33,918 nt of DNA from positions 1 to 33,918 of the forward strand of contig CALZDK010000002.1 in NCBI GenBank assembly GCA_945637645.1. Reading direction: 5' to 3'. The stretch comes from an uncultured Prevotella sp. (lineage in GTDB: Bacteria; Bacteroidota; Bacteroidia; Bacteroidales; Bacteroidaceae). Shown here piece after piece: positions 24,873-32,959 of the stretch (positions are counted from its first letter, which is position 1; each line of letters starts with the position of its first letter). The translations under genes were made by a program, and so were the position numbers. The notes under the pieces are model-generated. The model ran no database searches. It had not been told where the DNA came from and saw only the letters and a program-made list of their open reading frames with translations.

Positions 24873-25996
24873 AAATTCTCTTCCTCGTATATCACGGTTT
24901 CTCCGACGAGAGCGGCATAAGCAAGAAAATTCACTATCAAGTGAAGGGGTTGCGGCAGAATGGGCATGAGGTTCATCTCTGCTACTACGACTTTGACCCT
25001 CGCGGACATCGTTGCAGATATGTCGGCAACAAGGTGATTGCCGACTATGGCACAGGAGCGTTGGCGGCAATTCGGTCGAGAACGCAACTGGATTGTATAT
25101 ACAATTATTGTGCGGTAAATGCCATAGAGATGGTCTATGCACGAAGCTTTATGAATGCAAGCCCAATTCTCGTCAGGCTATTCCACAAACTAAACAAGCG
25201 AGGAATAAAGTGTATTACGGAAATACCAACCTATCCTTACGACTCTGAATTTAAGGGCTATCCTCTGAAATATAAAATTCCACTCTATATCGACAAGTTA
25301 TTCAGAAAGGCTCTCGCGAAAAAGATGGAGGCAATAGTGACATTCTCAAACGAGGAAACCATCTTCGGCAAACGCACCATCTGCATAAGCAACGGCATAG
25401 ACCTCGACAGCATACCTATTCATAATCCAAAGAAGCAGAACGACATACACTTAATTGCTGTAGCAGAAATTCACTATTGGCACGGATTCGACAGACTTGT
25501 CGCCGGGATGGGAGAATACTACAAGCTGAATCCCGACGCCCGTAAAGTCTTTTTCCATGTAGTCGGTTGGGAAGACGACCGTGGGACAACGAGCAACGGC
25601 TATCTCACCGTGGAACAGACAGCAAAGAAATACAACATCGGGCAATACGTCGTCAACCACGGAAAACTTTTTGGCGACAAGCTCGACGAGGTTTTCAACC
25701 AATGCGTCTTTGCCATAGGAAGTCTCGGTCGCCACAGAAGTGGCATCACCAACATCAAAACACTCAAAAACCGAGAATACGCCGCACGAGGCATCCCTTT
25801 CATCTATTCCGAAACAGACAACGACTTTGAGGACAAGCCATACATCATAAAAGCTCCTGCCGACGAGTCGCCTGTAAACATAAGACAAATAATCGACTTT
25901 ATCGACACCCACGACGTCAACCCCACTGAAATAAGAAACACCGTGGAACATCTGTCATGGCGATTCCAAATGGAAAAAGTCGTAAGAGAAATATAA
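24869..25996 (+). CDS. Glycosyltransferase, GT4-like
   Basis: A 375-residue GT-B enzyme. The N-terminal MKILFLVYHGFSDESGISKKIHYQVKGLRQNGHEV is a Rossmann-like domain with the glycine-containing acceptor loop. The linker contains CISNGIDLDSIP (about 172-183), followed by HLIAVAEIHYWHGFDRLVAGMGEY, where GT4 proteins usually have the K-G-x3-L helix. The donor-binding Glu region is weaker (KNREYAARGIPFIYSETDNDF), but the order fits. It is coupled by ATGA to the GT2 upstream and is 6 bp from the GT2 downstream. Specificity is unknown. Confidence 0.82.
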   Translation: MKILFLVYHGFSDESGISKKIHYQVKGLRQNGHEVHLCYYDFDPRGHRCRYVGNKVIADYGTGALAAIRSRTQLDCIYNYCAVNAIEMVYARSFMNASPILVRLFHKLNKRGIKCITEIPTYPYDSEFKGYPLKYKIPLYIDKLFRKALAKKMEAIVTFSNEETIFGKRTICISNGIDLDSIPIHNPKKQNDIHLIAVAEIHYWHGFDRLVAGMGEYYKLNPDARKVFFHVVGWEDDRGTTSNGYLTVEQTAKKYNIGQYVVNHGKLFGDKLDEVFNQCVFAIGSLGRHRSGITNIKTLKNREYAARGIPFIYSETDNDFEDKPYIIKAPADESPVNIRQIIDFIDTHDVNPTEIRNTVEHLSWRFQMEKVVREI

Positions 25997-26002
25997 GAAA
26001 CA

Positions 26003-26974
26003 ATGGAACAAGAAACAACGCTATCTATAATAATTCCGCTGTATAACTGCGAAAAGTACATAAAGCATTGCCTCGACAGCATTCTTGCACAAGGTCTCAA
26101 CAAGTCTGACTTTGAAATAATAATTGTAGATGACGGAAGCGTTGACAACAGCTACGGCATTGCCTCTGCTTACGCTACTGGCCACGACAACATTATCGTA
26201 GTCAGGCAAGAAAATCAAGGAGTGGCTTGCACACGAAACAACGCTCTTCAAATGGCAAAGGGCAACTATGTCACCTTTGTGGATGCCGACGATATGCTCG
26301 TCGGGGGAAGCCTCGCCAAGCTTTTGCGGATTGCAATGGAGAACAAGGCTGAAATGGTGAAAGCAGCACATATTGAAGTGCCACAAGAGGCTTTGTTCGA
26401 AGGCTATAGCTGTAACGGAAGTTCCACCGAACTGATGTCGGGCGACGACGCAATAGTGAAAGTGACTAAACTGAAAGAGGGATATTGCTGGGGCTACCTC
26501 ATCTCACGCCGACTCATTGCCGACCACAATCTCTGCTTTCCGCCAAAGGTGTCGTTTATGGAAGACTGGGCATTCATCACACAAGCCATGCTAAAGTGCA
26601 ATACCTTTATAAACTCCGATGTCCTATTCTACCTCTACCGCCGCAACACCACCTCTTGTGTGGCAAATATGTCAACAGAGAAACTTCTTCTCGGCTGTCG
26701 TTCTATAGACATCGTCTCCAAGGCTTCAACAAACACAACTGGGGCTGTAAGGCAGAAGCTGACAGATAACGTGTGCGCGAACGTTAATATAGTCCTTTGG
26801 TTCACAATCCACTACCGACGCATATTCCATGATAGGAAAACCATTACCAAGGTCTTGGTCTCACTGTTGAAACAAGTTGACTCGCAATTCATCTCGAGGA
26901 GTCTCAAACCCTTCATCCTGTTCCCCAACTTGTATATCGTCATTCGCCATTTGCTGGCAAAGAGGAAATACTAA
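26003..26974 (+). CDS. Glycosyltransferase family 2
   Basis: A 323-residue GT-A enzyme: TLSIIIPLYNCEKYIKHCLDSIL (about 6-28), EIIIVDDGSVD (about 38-48), GVACTRNNALQMAKGNY (about 73-89) and the metal-binding DADD (94-97). The acidic MEDWAFITQ (about 186-194) fits the catalytic-base region. It is the last gene of the GT2-GT4-GT2 run. No terminator hairpin follows; the clpB promoter begins only five bases after its stop. Confidence 0.9.
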   Translation: MEQETTLSIIIPLYNCEKYIKHCLDSILAQGLNKSDFEIIIVDDGSVDNSYGIASAYATGHDNIIVVRQENQGVACTRNNALQMAKGNYVTFVDADDMLVGGSLAKLLRIAMENKAEMVKAAHIEVPQEALFEGYSCNGSSTELMSGDDAIVKVTKLKEGYCWGYLISRRLIADHNLCFPPKVSFMEDWAFITQAMLKCNTFINSDVLFYLYRRNTTSCVANMSTEKLLLGCRSIDIVSKASTNTTGAVRQKLTDNVCANVNIVLWFTIHYRRIFHDRKTITKVLVSLLKQVDSQFISRSLKPFILFPNLYIVIRHLLAKRKY

Positions 26975-26978
26975 AGAA

Positions 26979-27010
26979 TTTGGATAATATAGATTTCTTT
27001 CTTACCTTTG
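26979..27010 (+). promoter_or_regulatory. Distal clpB promoter (-33/-7 type)
   Basis: TTTG (26979-26982) is 20 bp from TACCTTTG (27003-27010), a full match to the housekeeping pattern. It would give a leader of more than 200 nt and could provide basal clpB expression. Confidence 0.7.
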
Positions 27011-27042
27011 CGGCGTGAAAAGTTTACAAAACGCACATAGTC

Positions 27043-27063
27043 GTCTCGAAGGCATCTCGAGAC
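27043..27063 (+). promoter_or_regulatory. Hairpin in the long clpB leader
   Basis: GTCTCGA (27043-27049) and TCGAGAC (27057-27063) form a 7-bp stem with a 7-nt loop. A competing longer-range pairing of CGTCT (27042-27046) with AGACG (27076-27080) is also possible. It exists only in transcripts from the distal promoter. Confidence 0.4.
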
Positions 27064-27116
27064 CATCCCGAAGGAAGACGAAAGACAAAAACTTCACAAA
27101 ATAACTTTGGCGAAAC

Positions 27117-27150
27117 ATGCCATTTTGACGGAATATGATGCCATTTTGAC
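27117..27150 (+). promoter_or_regulatory. Two identical 13-bp sites, 21 bp apart, upstream of the sigma-54 promoter
   Basis: ATGCCATTTTGAC occurs at 27117-27129 and again at 27138-27150. The start-to-start distance is exactly 21 bp, or two helical turns. Each copy is also a near-palindrome of the form TGNCA-N3-TGNCA, most clearly the second (TGCCA-TTT-TGACA). The second copy ends 13 bp before the -24 element. This layout suits a dimeric activator or repressor acting on the promoter downstream. Confidence 0.6.
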
Positions 27151-27163
27151 ATAAGTGCAGTGA

Positions 27164-27179
27164 TTGGCACGGCTATTGC
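27164..27179 (+). promoter_or_regulatory. Sigma-54 (-24/-12) promoter of clpB
   Basis: TTGGCACGGCTATTGC matches the RpoN consensus YTGGCACGrNNNTTGCW at every defined position up to the final base, which is G instead of A/T. The -24 GG and -12 GC have the required spacing. Transcription would start near 27191, leaving a leader of about 43 nt before the ATG at 27234. Confidence 0.75.
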
Positions 27180-27220
27180 GGGAGAGCGGATAGAGAAAAA
27201 ACACTAATAAACAAAAAAGA

Positions 27221-27226
27221 AAGGAG
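27221..27226 (+). promoter_or_regulatory. Shine-Dalgarno site of clpB
   Basis: AAGGAG lies seven bases before the ATG. Such a good site is uncommon in this window, where most genes have only A-rich leaders, and it supports the chosen start. Confidence 0.65.
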
Positions 27227-27233
27227 TCAAGAC

Positions 27234-29828
27234 ATGACATTCGACAAATTCACAATCAAGGCTCAGGAGACCGTCCAGGAGGCGGTGAACCTGGCACAGA
27301 GTTCAGGACAACAGTCCATAGAGCCTGTCCATTTGCTGAAAGCAATAATGACCAAGGCAAAGGATGTGACGGGCTTCATATTCCAAAAGTTGGGAGTGAA
27401 CGCCAAACAGGTGGATATGCTCGTGACGCAGGAGATAAGTCACCTGCCTCGCGTGCAGGGCGGACAACCCTATCTCTCTAACGACACCAACAACATTCTC
27501 CAAAAAGCCACAGACATATCACAGAAGATGGGCGACCAGTTTGTGAGCGTAGAGCCGATGCTGCTCGCTATTGTTGGAGCCAACACCACCGCAAGCCGAA
27601 TACTAAAGGACGCAGGATGCACGGAGAAGGAGATGCGCAAAGCGATAGACGAACTGCGCCAAGGACAGAAGGTGCAGTCGCAGTCGGCTGACGACAACTA
27701 CCAGAGCCTTTCGAAATATGCCAAGAACCTCGTGGAGGAAGCACGCCAGGGAAAACTCGACCCAGTGATAGGTCGTGACGACGAGATAAGGCGTGTGCTG
27801 CAAATTCTCTCGCGAAGAACAAAGAACAACCCTGTTCTCATAGGCGAGCCGGGTACGGGAAAGACAGCCATTGTGGAAGGCTTGGCAGAGAGAATTGTGA
27901 GGGGCGACGTGCCTGAAAACCTTAAGGACAAGCAACTCTTCTCACTTGACATGGGAGCTCTGGTTGCAGGAGCGAAATACAAGGGTGAGTTTGAGGAACG
28001 TCTGAAATCGGTAATCAACGAGGTGACAAAGAGCGACGGACGCATCATCCTCTTCATCGACGAGATACACACACTTGTTGGTGCCGGAGGCGGCGAGGGA
28101 GCCATGGACGCAGCAAACATTCTGAAGCCAGCACTTGCCCGTGGTGAGTTGCGAAGCATCGGTGCAACGACACTGAACGAATACCAAAAGTATTTCGAGA
28201 AGGACAAGGCTCTCGAAAGAAGATTCCAGACTGTGATGGTGGACGAGCCAGACGAGCTGAGCGCAATTTCCATACTTAGAGGCTTGAAGGAACGCTACGA
28301 GAACCACCACAAGGTGCGTATTCAGGACGATGCCTGCATAGCCGCTGTCCAACTGTCGGAACGCTACATCAGCGACCGTTTCCTCCCCGACAAGGCTATC
28401 GACCTCATGGACGAGGCTGCCGCCAAACTGCGGATGGAGCACGACTCTGTACCAGAGGAGCTCGACGAGACAACACGCCGACTCAAGCAACTGGAAATAG
28501 AGCGTGAGGCGATAAAGCGCGAAAACGACACGCAGAAGTTGGAACAGCTTGACAAGGACATTGCCGAACTGCGCGACAAGGAGAAACAATATCGGGCAAA
28601 ATGGGAAGGCGAGAGAGCTCTCGTAAACCGTATTCAGGACGATAAGCAGCAGATGGAGAATCTTAAGTTGGAGGCGGAACGTGCCGAACGCGAGGGCAAC
28701 TACGAGCGTGTGGCAGAGATACGATACAGCCGACTGAAGATGCTTGAGGACGACATCAAGAAGATTCAGGAGCAACTGCGTTCCACTCAAGACGGCGAGG
28801 CAATGGTACGCGAGGAGGTGACAGCCGACGACATAGCCGAGGTTGTGAGCCGCTGGACAGGAATCCCAGTAACACGAATGATGCAGAGCGAGCGCGAAAA
28901 GCTGCTACATCTTGAGGAGGAGCTGCACAAGCGCGTAATTGGCCAGGAGGAGGCAATATCAGCCGTGAGCGATGCCGTCAGACGTAGCCGGGCAGGTCTT
29001 CAAGACCCAAAGCGTCCTATCGCCTCGTTCATATTCCTTGGCACCACAGGTGTGGGAAAGACAGAGTTAGCGAAAGCGTTGGCAGAATATCTGTTCAACG
29101 ACGAGACGATGATGACACGTATCGACATGAGCGAATATCAGGAGAAGTTCAGCGTGACAAGGCTCATCGGTGCGCCTCCTGGATACGTAGGTTACGACGA
29201 GGGCGGGCAACTCACCGAGGCAGTAAGACGCAAACCATACTCTGTAGTGCTCTTCGACGAGATAGAGAAAGCTCACCCCGATGTGTTCAACATACTGCTA
29301 CAGGTGCTCGACGACGGTCGTCTGACCGACAACAAGGGTCGTACGGTAAACTTCAAGAACACCATTATCATAATGACGTCAAACCTTGGCAGTCAGATGA
29401 TTAATGAAGAATTAAGGAAGAAGAATGAAGACTCTTCTTTCGACCCAGAGTTCATCAATTCGCTCAAGAACAAGATTCTCGATATGCTGAAGCAGACGAT
29501 ACGTCCGGAATTCCTCAACAGAATAGACGAGACGATAATGTTCCTGCCTCTGAGGAAGGACGAGATAGCCAACGTGGTGCGCCTGCAGATAAACGCCGTA
29601 CGACGCATGCTCGAGCCACAGGGCTTCCAGCTCAACGTCACGGACGCAGCCATAGACGCACTTGCCACCGAGGGCTACGACCCGGAGTTTGGCGCACGAC
29701 CTGTGAAACGTGCCATCCAGCGCTGCATCCTCAACGACCTCTCCCGTAAGTTGCTCTCCGAGGAAGTGTCGCGTGAGAAACCGATAACGATAGATGCCGC
29801 AGAAGGACGTTTAGTTTTCAGAAACTAA
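27234..29828 (+). CDS. clpB: ATP-dependent disaggregase ClpB
   Basis: An 864-residue hexameric AAA+ chaperone that, with DnaK, pulls proteins out of aggregates. Order: N-domain with two Clp-N repeats (about 1-145); AAA-1 with Walker A GEPGTGKT (204-211) and Walker B ILFIDE (272-277); a coiled-coil middle domain (about 400-525), which separates ClpB from ClpA and ClpC; AAA-2 with Walker A GTTGVGKT (603-610) and Walker B VVLFDE (671-676); and a C-terminal domain with FGARPVKRAIQ. No ClpP-binding loop (IGF/L) was noticed, as expected for ClpB. Control appears to combine a housekeeping promoter with a sigma-54 promoter and paired operator-like sites. A strong terminator follows. Confidence 0.97.
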   Translation: MTFDKFTIKAQETVQEAVNLAQSSGQQSIEPVHLLKAIMTKAKDVTGFIFQKLGVNAKQVDMLVTQEISHLPRVQGGQPYLSNDTNNILQKATDISQKMGDQFVSVEPMLLAIVGANTTASRILKDAGCTEKEMRKAIDELRQGQKVQSQSADDNYQSLSKYAKNLVEEARQGKLDPVIGRDDEIRRVLQILSRRTKNNPVLIGEPGTGKTAIVEGLAERIVRGDVPENLKDKQLFSLDMGALVAGAKYKGEFEERLKSVINEVTKSDGRIILFIDEIHTLVGAGGGEGAMDAANILKPALARGELRSIGATTLNEYQKYFEKDKALERRFQTVMVDEPDELSAISILRGLKERYENHHKVRIQDDACIAAVQLSERYISDRFLPDKAIDLMDEAAAKLRMEHDSVPEELDETTRRLKQLEIEREAIKRENDTQKLEQLDKDIAELRDKEKQYRAKWEGERALVNRIQDDKQQMENLKLEAERAEREGNYERVAEIRYSRLKMLEDDIKKIQEQLRSTQDGEAMVREEVTADDIAEVVSRWTGIPVTRMMQSEREKLLHLEEELHKRVIGQEEAISAVSDAVRRSRAGLQDPKRPIASFIFLGTTGVGKTELAKALAEYLFNDETMMTRIDMSEYQEKFSVTRLIGAPPGYVGYDEGGQLTEAVRRKPYSVVLFDEIEKAHPDVFNILLQVLDDGRLTDNKGRTVNFKNTIIIMTSNLGSQMINEELRKKNEDSSFDPEFINSLKNKILDMLKQTIRPEFLNRIDETIMFLPLRKDEIANVVRLQINAVRRMLEPQGFQLNVTDAAIDALATEGYDPEFGARPVKRAIQRCILNDLSRKLLSEEVSREKPITIDAAEGRLVFRN

Positions 29829-29847
29829 TATGAATATTAGAGTGTAG

Positions 29848-29881
29848 GAGGCAGGCCCTTTGTGGTCTGCCTCTTTTTTTA
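29848..29881 (+). terminator. clpB terminator
   Basis: A 10-bp stem (29848-29857 with 29864-29873, including one G-T pair) encloses a 6-nt loop and is followed by seven Ts. It lies 20 bp after the clpB stop. Confidence 0.92.
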
Positions 29882-29900
29882 TAAAAAGTTGGCGATTTAT

Positions 29901-29931
29901 TTTGTAGTTTCTGCAACTTTGCGTATATTTG
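29901..29931 (+). promoter_or_regulatory. Promoter of the acyl-CoA synthetase-yitT unit
   Basis: TTTG (29901-29904) and TATATTTG (29924-29931) are 19 bp apart, a full consensus match, 17 bp before the start codon. Confidence 0.75.
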
Positions 29932-29948
29932 CAGCCAAAATAAAAGCT

Positions 29949-32051
29949 ATGATAAACAAGCAACTCTTACAACCGGAATCTATTGTAATTATAGGTGGCT
30001 CCAACAACTACCACAAGCCTGGAGGAGCCATAGTGAGAAACATCCTTAACGGAGGCTACAATGGAACACTGCGTATAGTCAACCCAAAGGAGGACGAGAT
30101 ACAGGGCATAAAGGTGTTTCACGACATCAGCGAGCTGCCGCCAACGGAACTCGCTGTGCTTGTAATTCCTGCACCAATGTGTCCCAACACCGTAAAAGTG
30201 CTGGCGGAGACAAAAGAGGTGAAGGCATTCATCATCATCTCGGCAGGCTTCGGCGAGGAAACAGAGGATGGAGCGAAGCTTGAGGAAGAGATACTGGAAA
30301 CCTGCCGCAAGCACGACTGCGCTCTTATAGGCCCTAACTGCATCGGTCTGCTCAACAACCATCACCACAGCGTGTTCACCAAGCCCATTCCGCAGCTCAA
30401 CCCGCGTGGTGTTGACTTCATCAGCGGCTCAGGTGCCACGGCAGTGTTCATTCTTGAGTCGGCGGTGATGAAAGGTCTGCAGTTCAACTCCGTATGGTCG
30501 ATAGGCAACGGGAAACAGATAGGCATAGAGGACGTGCTGCAATATATGGACGAGAACTTCAACCCCGAAACCGACCCTACCATAAAGCTTCTATATATAG
30601 AGAACATCTCCAACCCCGACAAGCTCCTCTTCCATGCCAGCTCGCTCATACGCAAGGGCTGCCGCATAGCCGCCATAAAGAGCGGGTCGAGCGAGAGCGG
30701 AAGCCGTGCCGCATCGTCTCACACAGGAGCCATTGCCACCAGCGACTCCGCCGTGGAAGCCTTGTTCCGTAAGGCGGGAATAGTGCGTTGCTTCTCGCGC
30801 GAGGAACTGACCACCGTGGGCTGCATATTCACCTGTCTGCCACCTATCACCTCTCAGAGCTCACCACTCACCACTGAGCCTACCCTCTCACGTTTCGCCA
30901 TCGTTACCCATGCTGGAGGCCCAGGAGTGATGCTCACCGACGCACTGTCGAAGGGAGGTCTGCAAGTGCCGCAGTTCACTGGCGAGGCAGCCGAGGAGCT
31001 GAAGTCGAAACTCTATCCCGGAGCGTCGGTGGCAAATCCGATAGACATTCTCGCCACAGGCACTCCCGAACATCTTGCAACAGCGATAGACTATTGCGAA
31101 AACCGCTTCGACGAGGTGGACGCCATAATGGTTATATTTGGAACTCCTGGATTGGTGAAGCTCTTCGAGACCTACGATGTGCTTCACAAGAAGATACTGG
31201 AATGTAAGAAACCTATATTCCCCATCCTTCCCTGTCTCCACACGGCAGGACCCGAAGTGGCAGAGTTTCTGAAGAAGGGGCATGTGAACTTCAGCGACGA
31301 GGTTACCCTTGCCGTTTCGCTCTCCCGCATAATTTCCACTCCCAATCCCGCACGACCAGAGATAGAGCTATTCGGAGTGGATGTGCCACGCATTCGCGAC
31401 ATCATCTCCAGTGTCGAGAATGATGGTTTCGTTGAGCCAAACATAGTGCGACAGCTCTTCGAGAGTGCAGGCATTCCCATGGTACCTGAGAAGGTGAGCA
31501 ACGATAAGCAACAACTCGTGGAGTTTGCCGAAAAGACAGGCTATCCCGTTGTGGCAAAGGTGGTTGGACCGTTACACAAGAGCGACGTTGGAGGCGTGGC
31601 TCTCAACATCCGCAGTGCGGAGCATCTTGCACTGGAGTTCGACCGCATGATGAAGATTGAAGGCGCACACTCAGTAATGGTACAGAAGATGCTTCGTGGC
31701 AAGGAGCTGTTCATTGGCGCAAAATACGAGACACGCTTCGGTCATGTAGTGCTTTGCGGCATGGGCGGCATATTTGTAGAAGTGCTGAAGGACGTGTCGA
31801 GCGGTCTTGCTCCGCTTAGTTACGAGGAAGCCTCATCTATGATTCACTCCCTGCGCGCCTACAAGATCATCCGTGGCACACGCGGTCAGCAAGGCATCAA
31901 CGAGAAGAAATACACTGAAATAATTGTACGTCTCTCCACCCTACTCCGCTTCGCCACCGAGATAAAGGAGCTGGACATCAATCCATTGCTCGCCGATGGC
32001 GACGACATAGTGGCAGTGGATGCGAGAATAAGAATTGAGAAAAACAAATAG
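29949..32051 (+). CDS. ADP-forming acyl-CoA (acetyl-CoA) synthetase
   Basis: A 700-residue fusion-type enzyme that converts an acyl-CoA, ADP and phosphate to the free acid, ATP and CoA, as in acetate formation; the actual substrate is not evident. The N-terminal CoA-binding domain begins SIVIIGGSNNYHKPGGAIVRNIL. The ligase-CoA domain carries the phosphorylated histidine, His258, in SRAASSHTGAIA. The C-terminal ATP-grasp domain (about 490-700) includes GYPVVAKVVGPLHKSDVGGVALNI and the glycine-rich LCGMGGIFVEVLKDV. Both alpha and beta parts are on one chain. I chose the start from promoter spacing; an upstream in-frame GTG (29862) overlaps the terminator and promoter and is rejected. The yitT gene follows after 2 bp. 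Confidence 0.9.
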   Translation: MINKQLLQPESIVIIGGSNNYHKPGGAIVRNILNGGYNGTLRIVNPKEDEIQGIKVFHDISELPPTELAVLVIPAPMCPNTVKVLAETKEVKAFIIISAGFGEETEDGAKLEEEILETCRKHDCALIGPNCIGLLNNHHHSVFTKPIPQLNPRGVDFISGSGATAVFILESAVMKGLQFNSVWSIGNGKQIGIEDVLQYMDENFNPETDPTIKLLYIENISNPDKLLFHASSLIRKGCRIAAIKSGSSESGSRAASSHTGAIATSDSAVEALFRKAGIVRCFSREELTTVGCIFTCLPPITSQSSPLTTEPTLSRFAIVTHAGGPGVMLTDALSKGGLQVPQFTGEAAEELKSKLYPGASVANPIDILATGTPEHLATAIDYCENRFDEVDAIMVIFGTPGLVKLFETYDVLHKKILECKKPIFPILPCLHTAGPEVAEFLKKGHVNFSDEVTLAVSLSRIISTPNPARPEIELFGVDVPRIRDIISSVENDGFVEPNIVRQLFESAGIPMVPEKVSNDKQQLVEFAEKTGYPVVAKVVGPLHKSDVGGVALNIRSAEHLALEFDRMMKIEGAHSVMVQKMLRGKELFIGAKYETRFGHVVLCGMGGIFVEVLKDVSSGLAPLSYEEASSMIHSLRAYKIIRGTRGQQGINEKKYTEIIVRLSTLLRFATEIKELDINPLLADGDDIVAVDARIRIEKNK

Positions 32052-32053
32052 CA

Positions 32054-32959
32054 ATGGAATACAATTACACTGACGAAGAAAAGGCGCAACGCAAGAAAAT
32101 GAAGCGCAAGCAAATGGTGAAGGACTATTTCTTCATCACTGTCGGCATTTTCCTCTATGCCACAGGTTTCAATGCTTTCATATTGCCAGAGAAAGTCGTT
32201 ATGGGTGGCATGACCGGTGCCTGCTCATTGCTCTACTATGCTTTCGGCCTTCCACCTGGCGTGATGCTTTGGTTTATGAACGTGGCACTGCTCGTTCTTG
32301 CCTACAAAGCACTGTCGAAACAGTTTGTACTGCGCACGATAGTAGGCGTTACCATAATGTCCATCTTCATCGATGCCCTCCGCCCAATCTTCATGAACAA
32401 TCCCATCATCACGGCTGGCGAAGACAAGTTCATGCATGTGCTTATTGGAGGTATGTTGGGCGGAGCCGGACTTGGTATTGTCTTCTCCCACAACGGTTCA
32501 ACAGGAGGCACCGACATACTTGTAGCCCTGCTTGGCAAATACACCCGAATGAGTTTCGGACGTGCCATGCAGATGATAGACATGTGTATCATCGCCTCTT
32601 CCTATTTCCTCTTCCACAGCACCGAGACGATCGTCTATGGTCTGTGCTTCACCTTCGTGGCAGCCTACGTCTGCGACTATATCATCAACGGTACTCGTCA
32701 GACAGTGCAGTTCCTCATTATCTCGAAGAAATATGACGAGATAGCCAACATCGTCAACGAGCGCATGCACCGTGGAGTGACTGTATTGTCAGGAACAGGT
32801 TGGTTTAAGAAAAGCGACGTGAAGATACTCATCATCTTGACAAGAAAATACGAGTCGCAGGAAGTGTTCAACACCATAAAGCGCATCGACCCCAACGCTA
32901 TGGTCTCGCAGTCGTTCTGCCAAGGTGTGTTTGGCGAAGGTTTCGACAAAATAAAGTAA
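32054..32959 (+). CDS. YitT family membrane protein
   Basis: A 301-residue integral membrane protein of the YitT/DUF161 family with a C-terminal DUF2179 domain. After a basic N-terminus (QRKKMKRKQMVKDY) there are about five membrane segments between residues 25 and 205, including the conserved FILPEKVVMGGMTGACSLL and the GSTGGTDILVALL motif (about 148-160). The soluble C-terminus (about 215-301) is the DUF2179 part, with GVTVLSGTGWF. The transport or signalling role is unknown. It begins 2 bp after the acyl-CoA synthetase, and its last 62 bp overlap the 3' end of the opposing ThiE/TenI-like gene. Confidence 0.9.
   Translation: MEYNYTDEEKAQRKKMKRKQMVKDYFFITVGIFLYATGFNAFILPEKVVMGGMTGACSLLYYAFGLPPGVMLWFMNVALLVLAYKALSKQFVLRTIVGVTIMSIFIDALRPIFMNNPIITAGEDKFMHVLIGGMLGGAGLGIVFSHNGSTGGTDILVALLGKYTRMSFGRAMQMIDMCIIASSYFLFHSTETIVYGLCFTFVAAYVCDYIINGTRQTVQFLIISKKYDEIANIVNERMHRGVTVLSGTGWFKKSDVKILIILTRKYESQEVFNTIKRIDPNAMVSQSFCQGVFGEGFDKIK

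Noticed and set aside
27942-28790. 282-residue minus-strand frame opposite clpB
   Set aside because: Antisense to a textbook ClpB region; its Leu/Val/Cys-rich translation is typical of shadow frames.
29395-29445. A repeat inserted in clpB (NEELRKKNEDSSF)
   Set aside because: The local AT-rich words resemble the intergenic repeat, but the frame is intact and this AAA-2 loop varies in length among ClpB proteins, so normal variation is the better explanation.
29862-29948. GTG start 29 codons upstream for the acyl-CoA synthetase
   Set aside because: It starts inside the clpB terminator and crosses a perfect promoter; the CoA-binding domain begins right after the downstream ATG.
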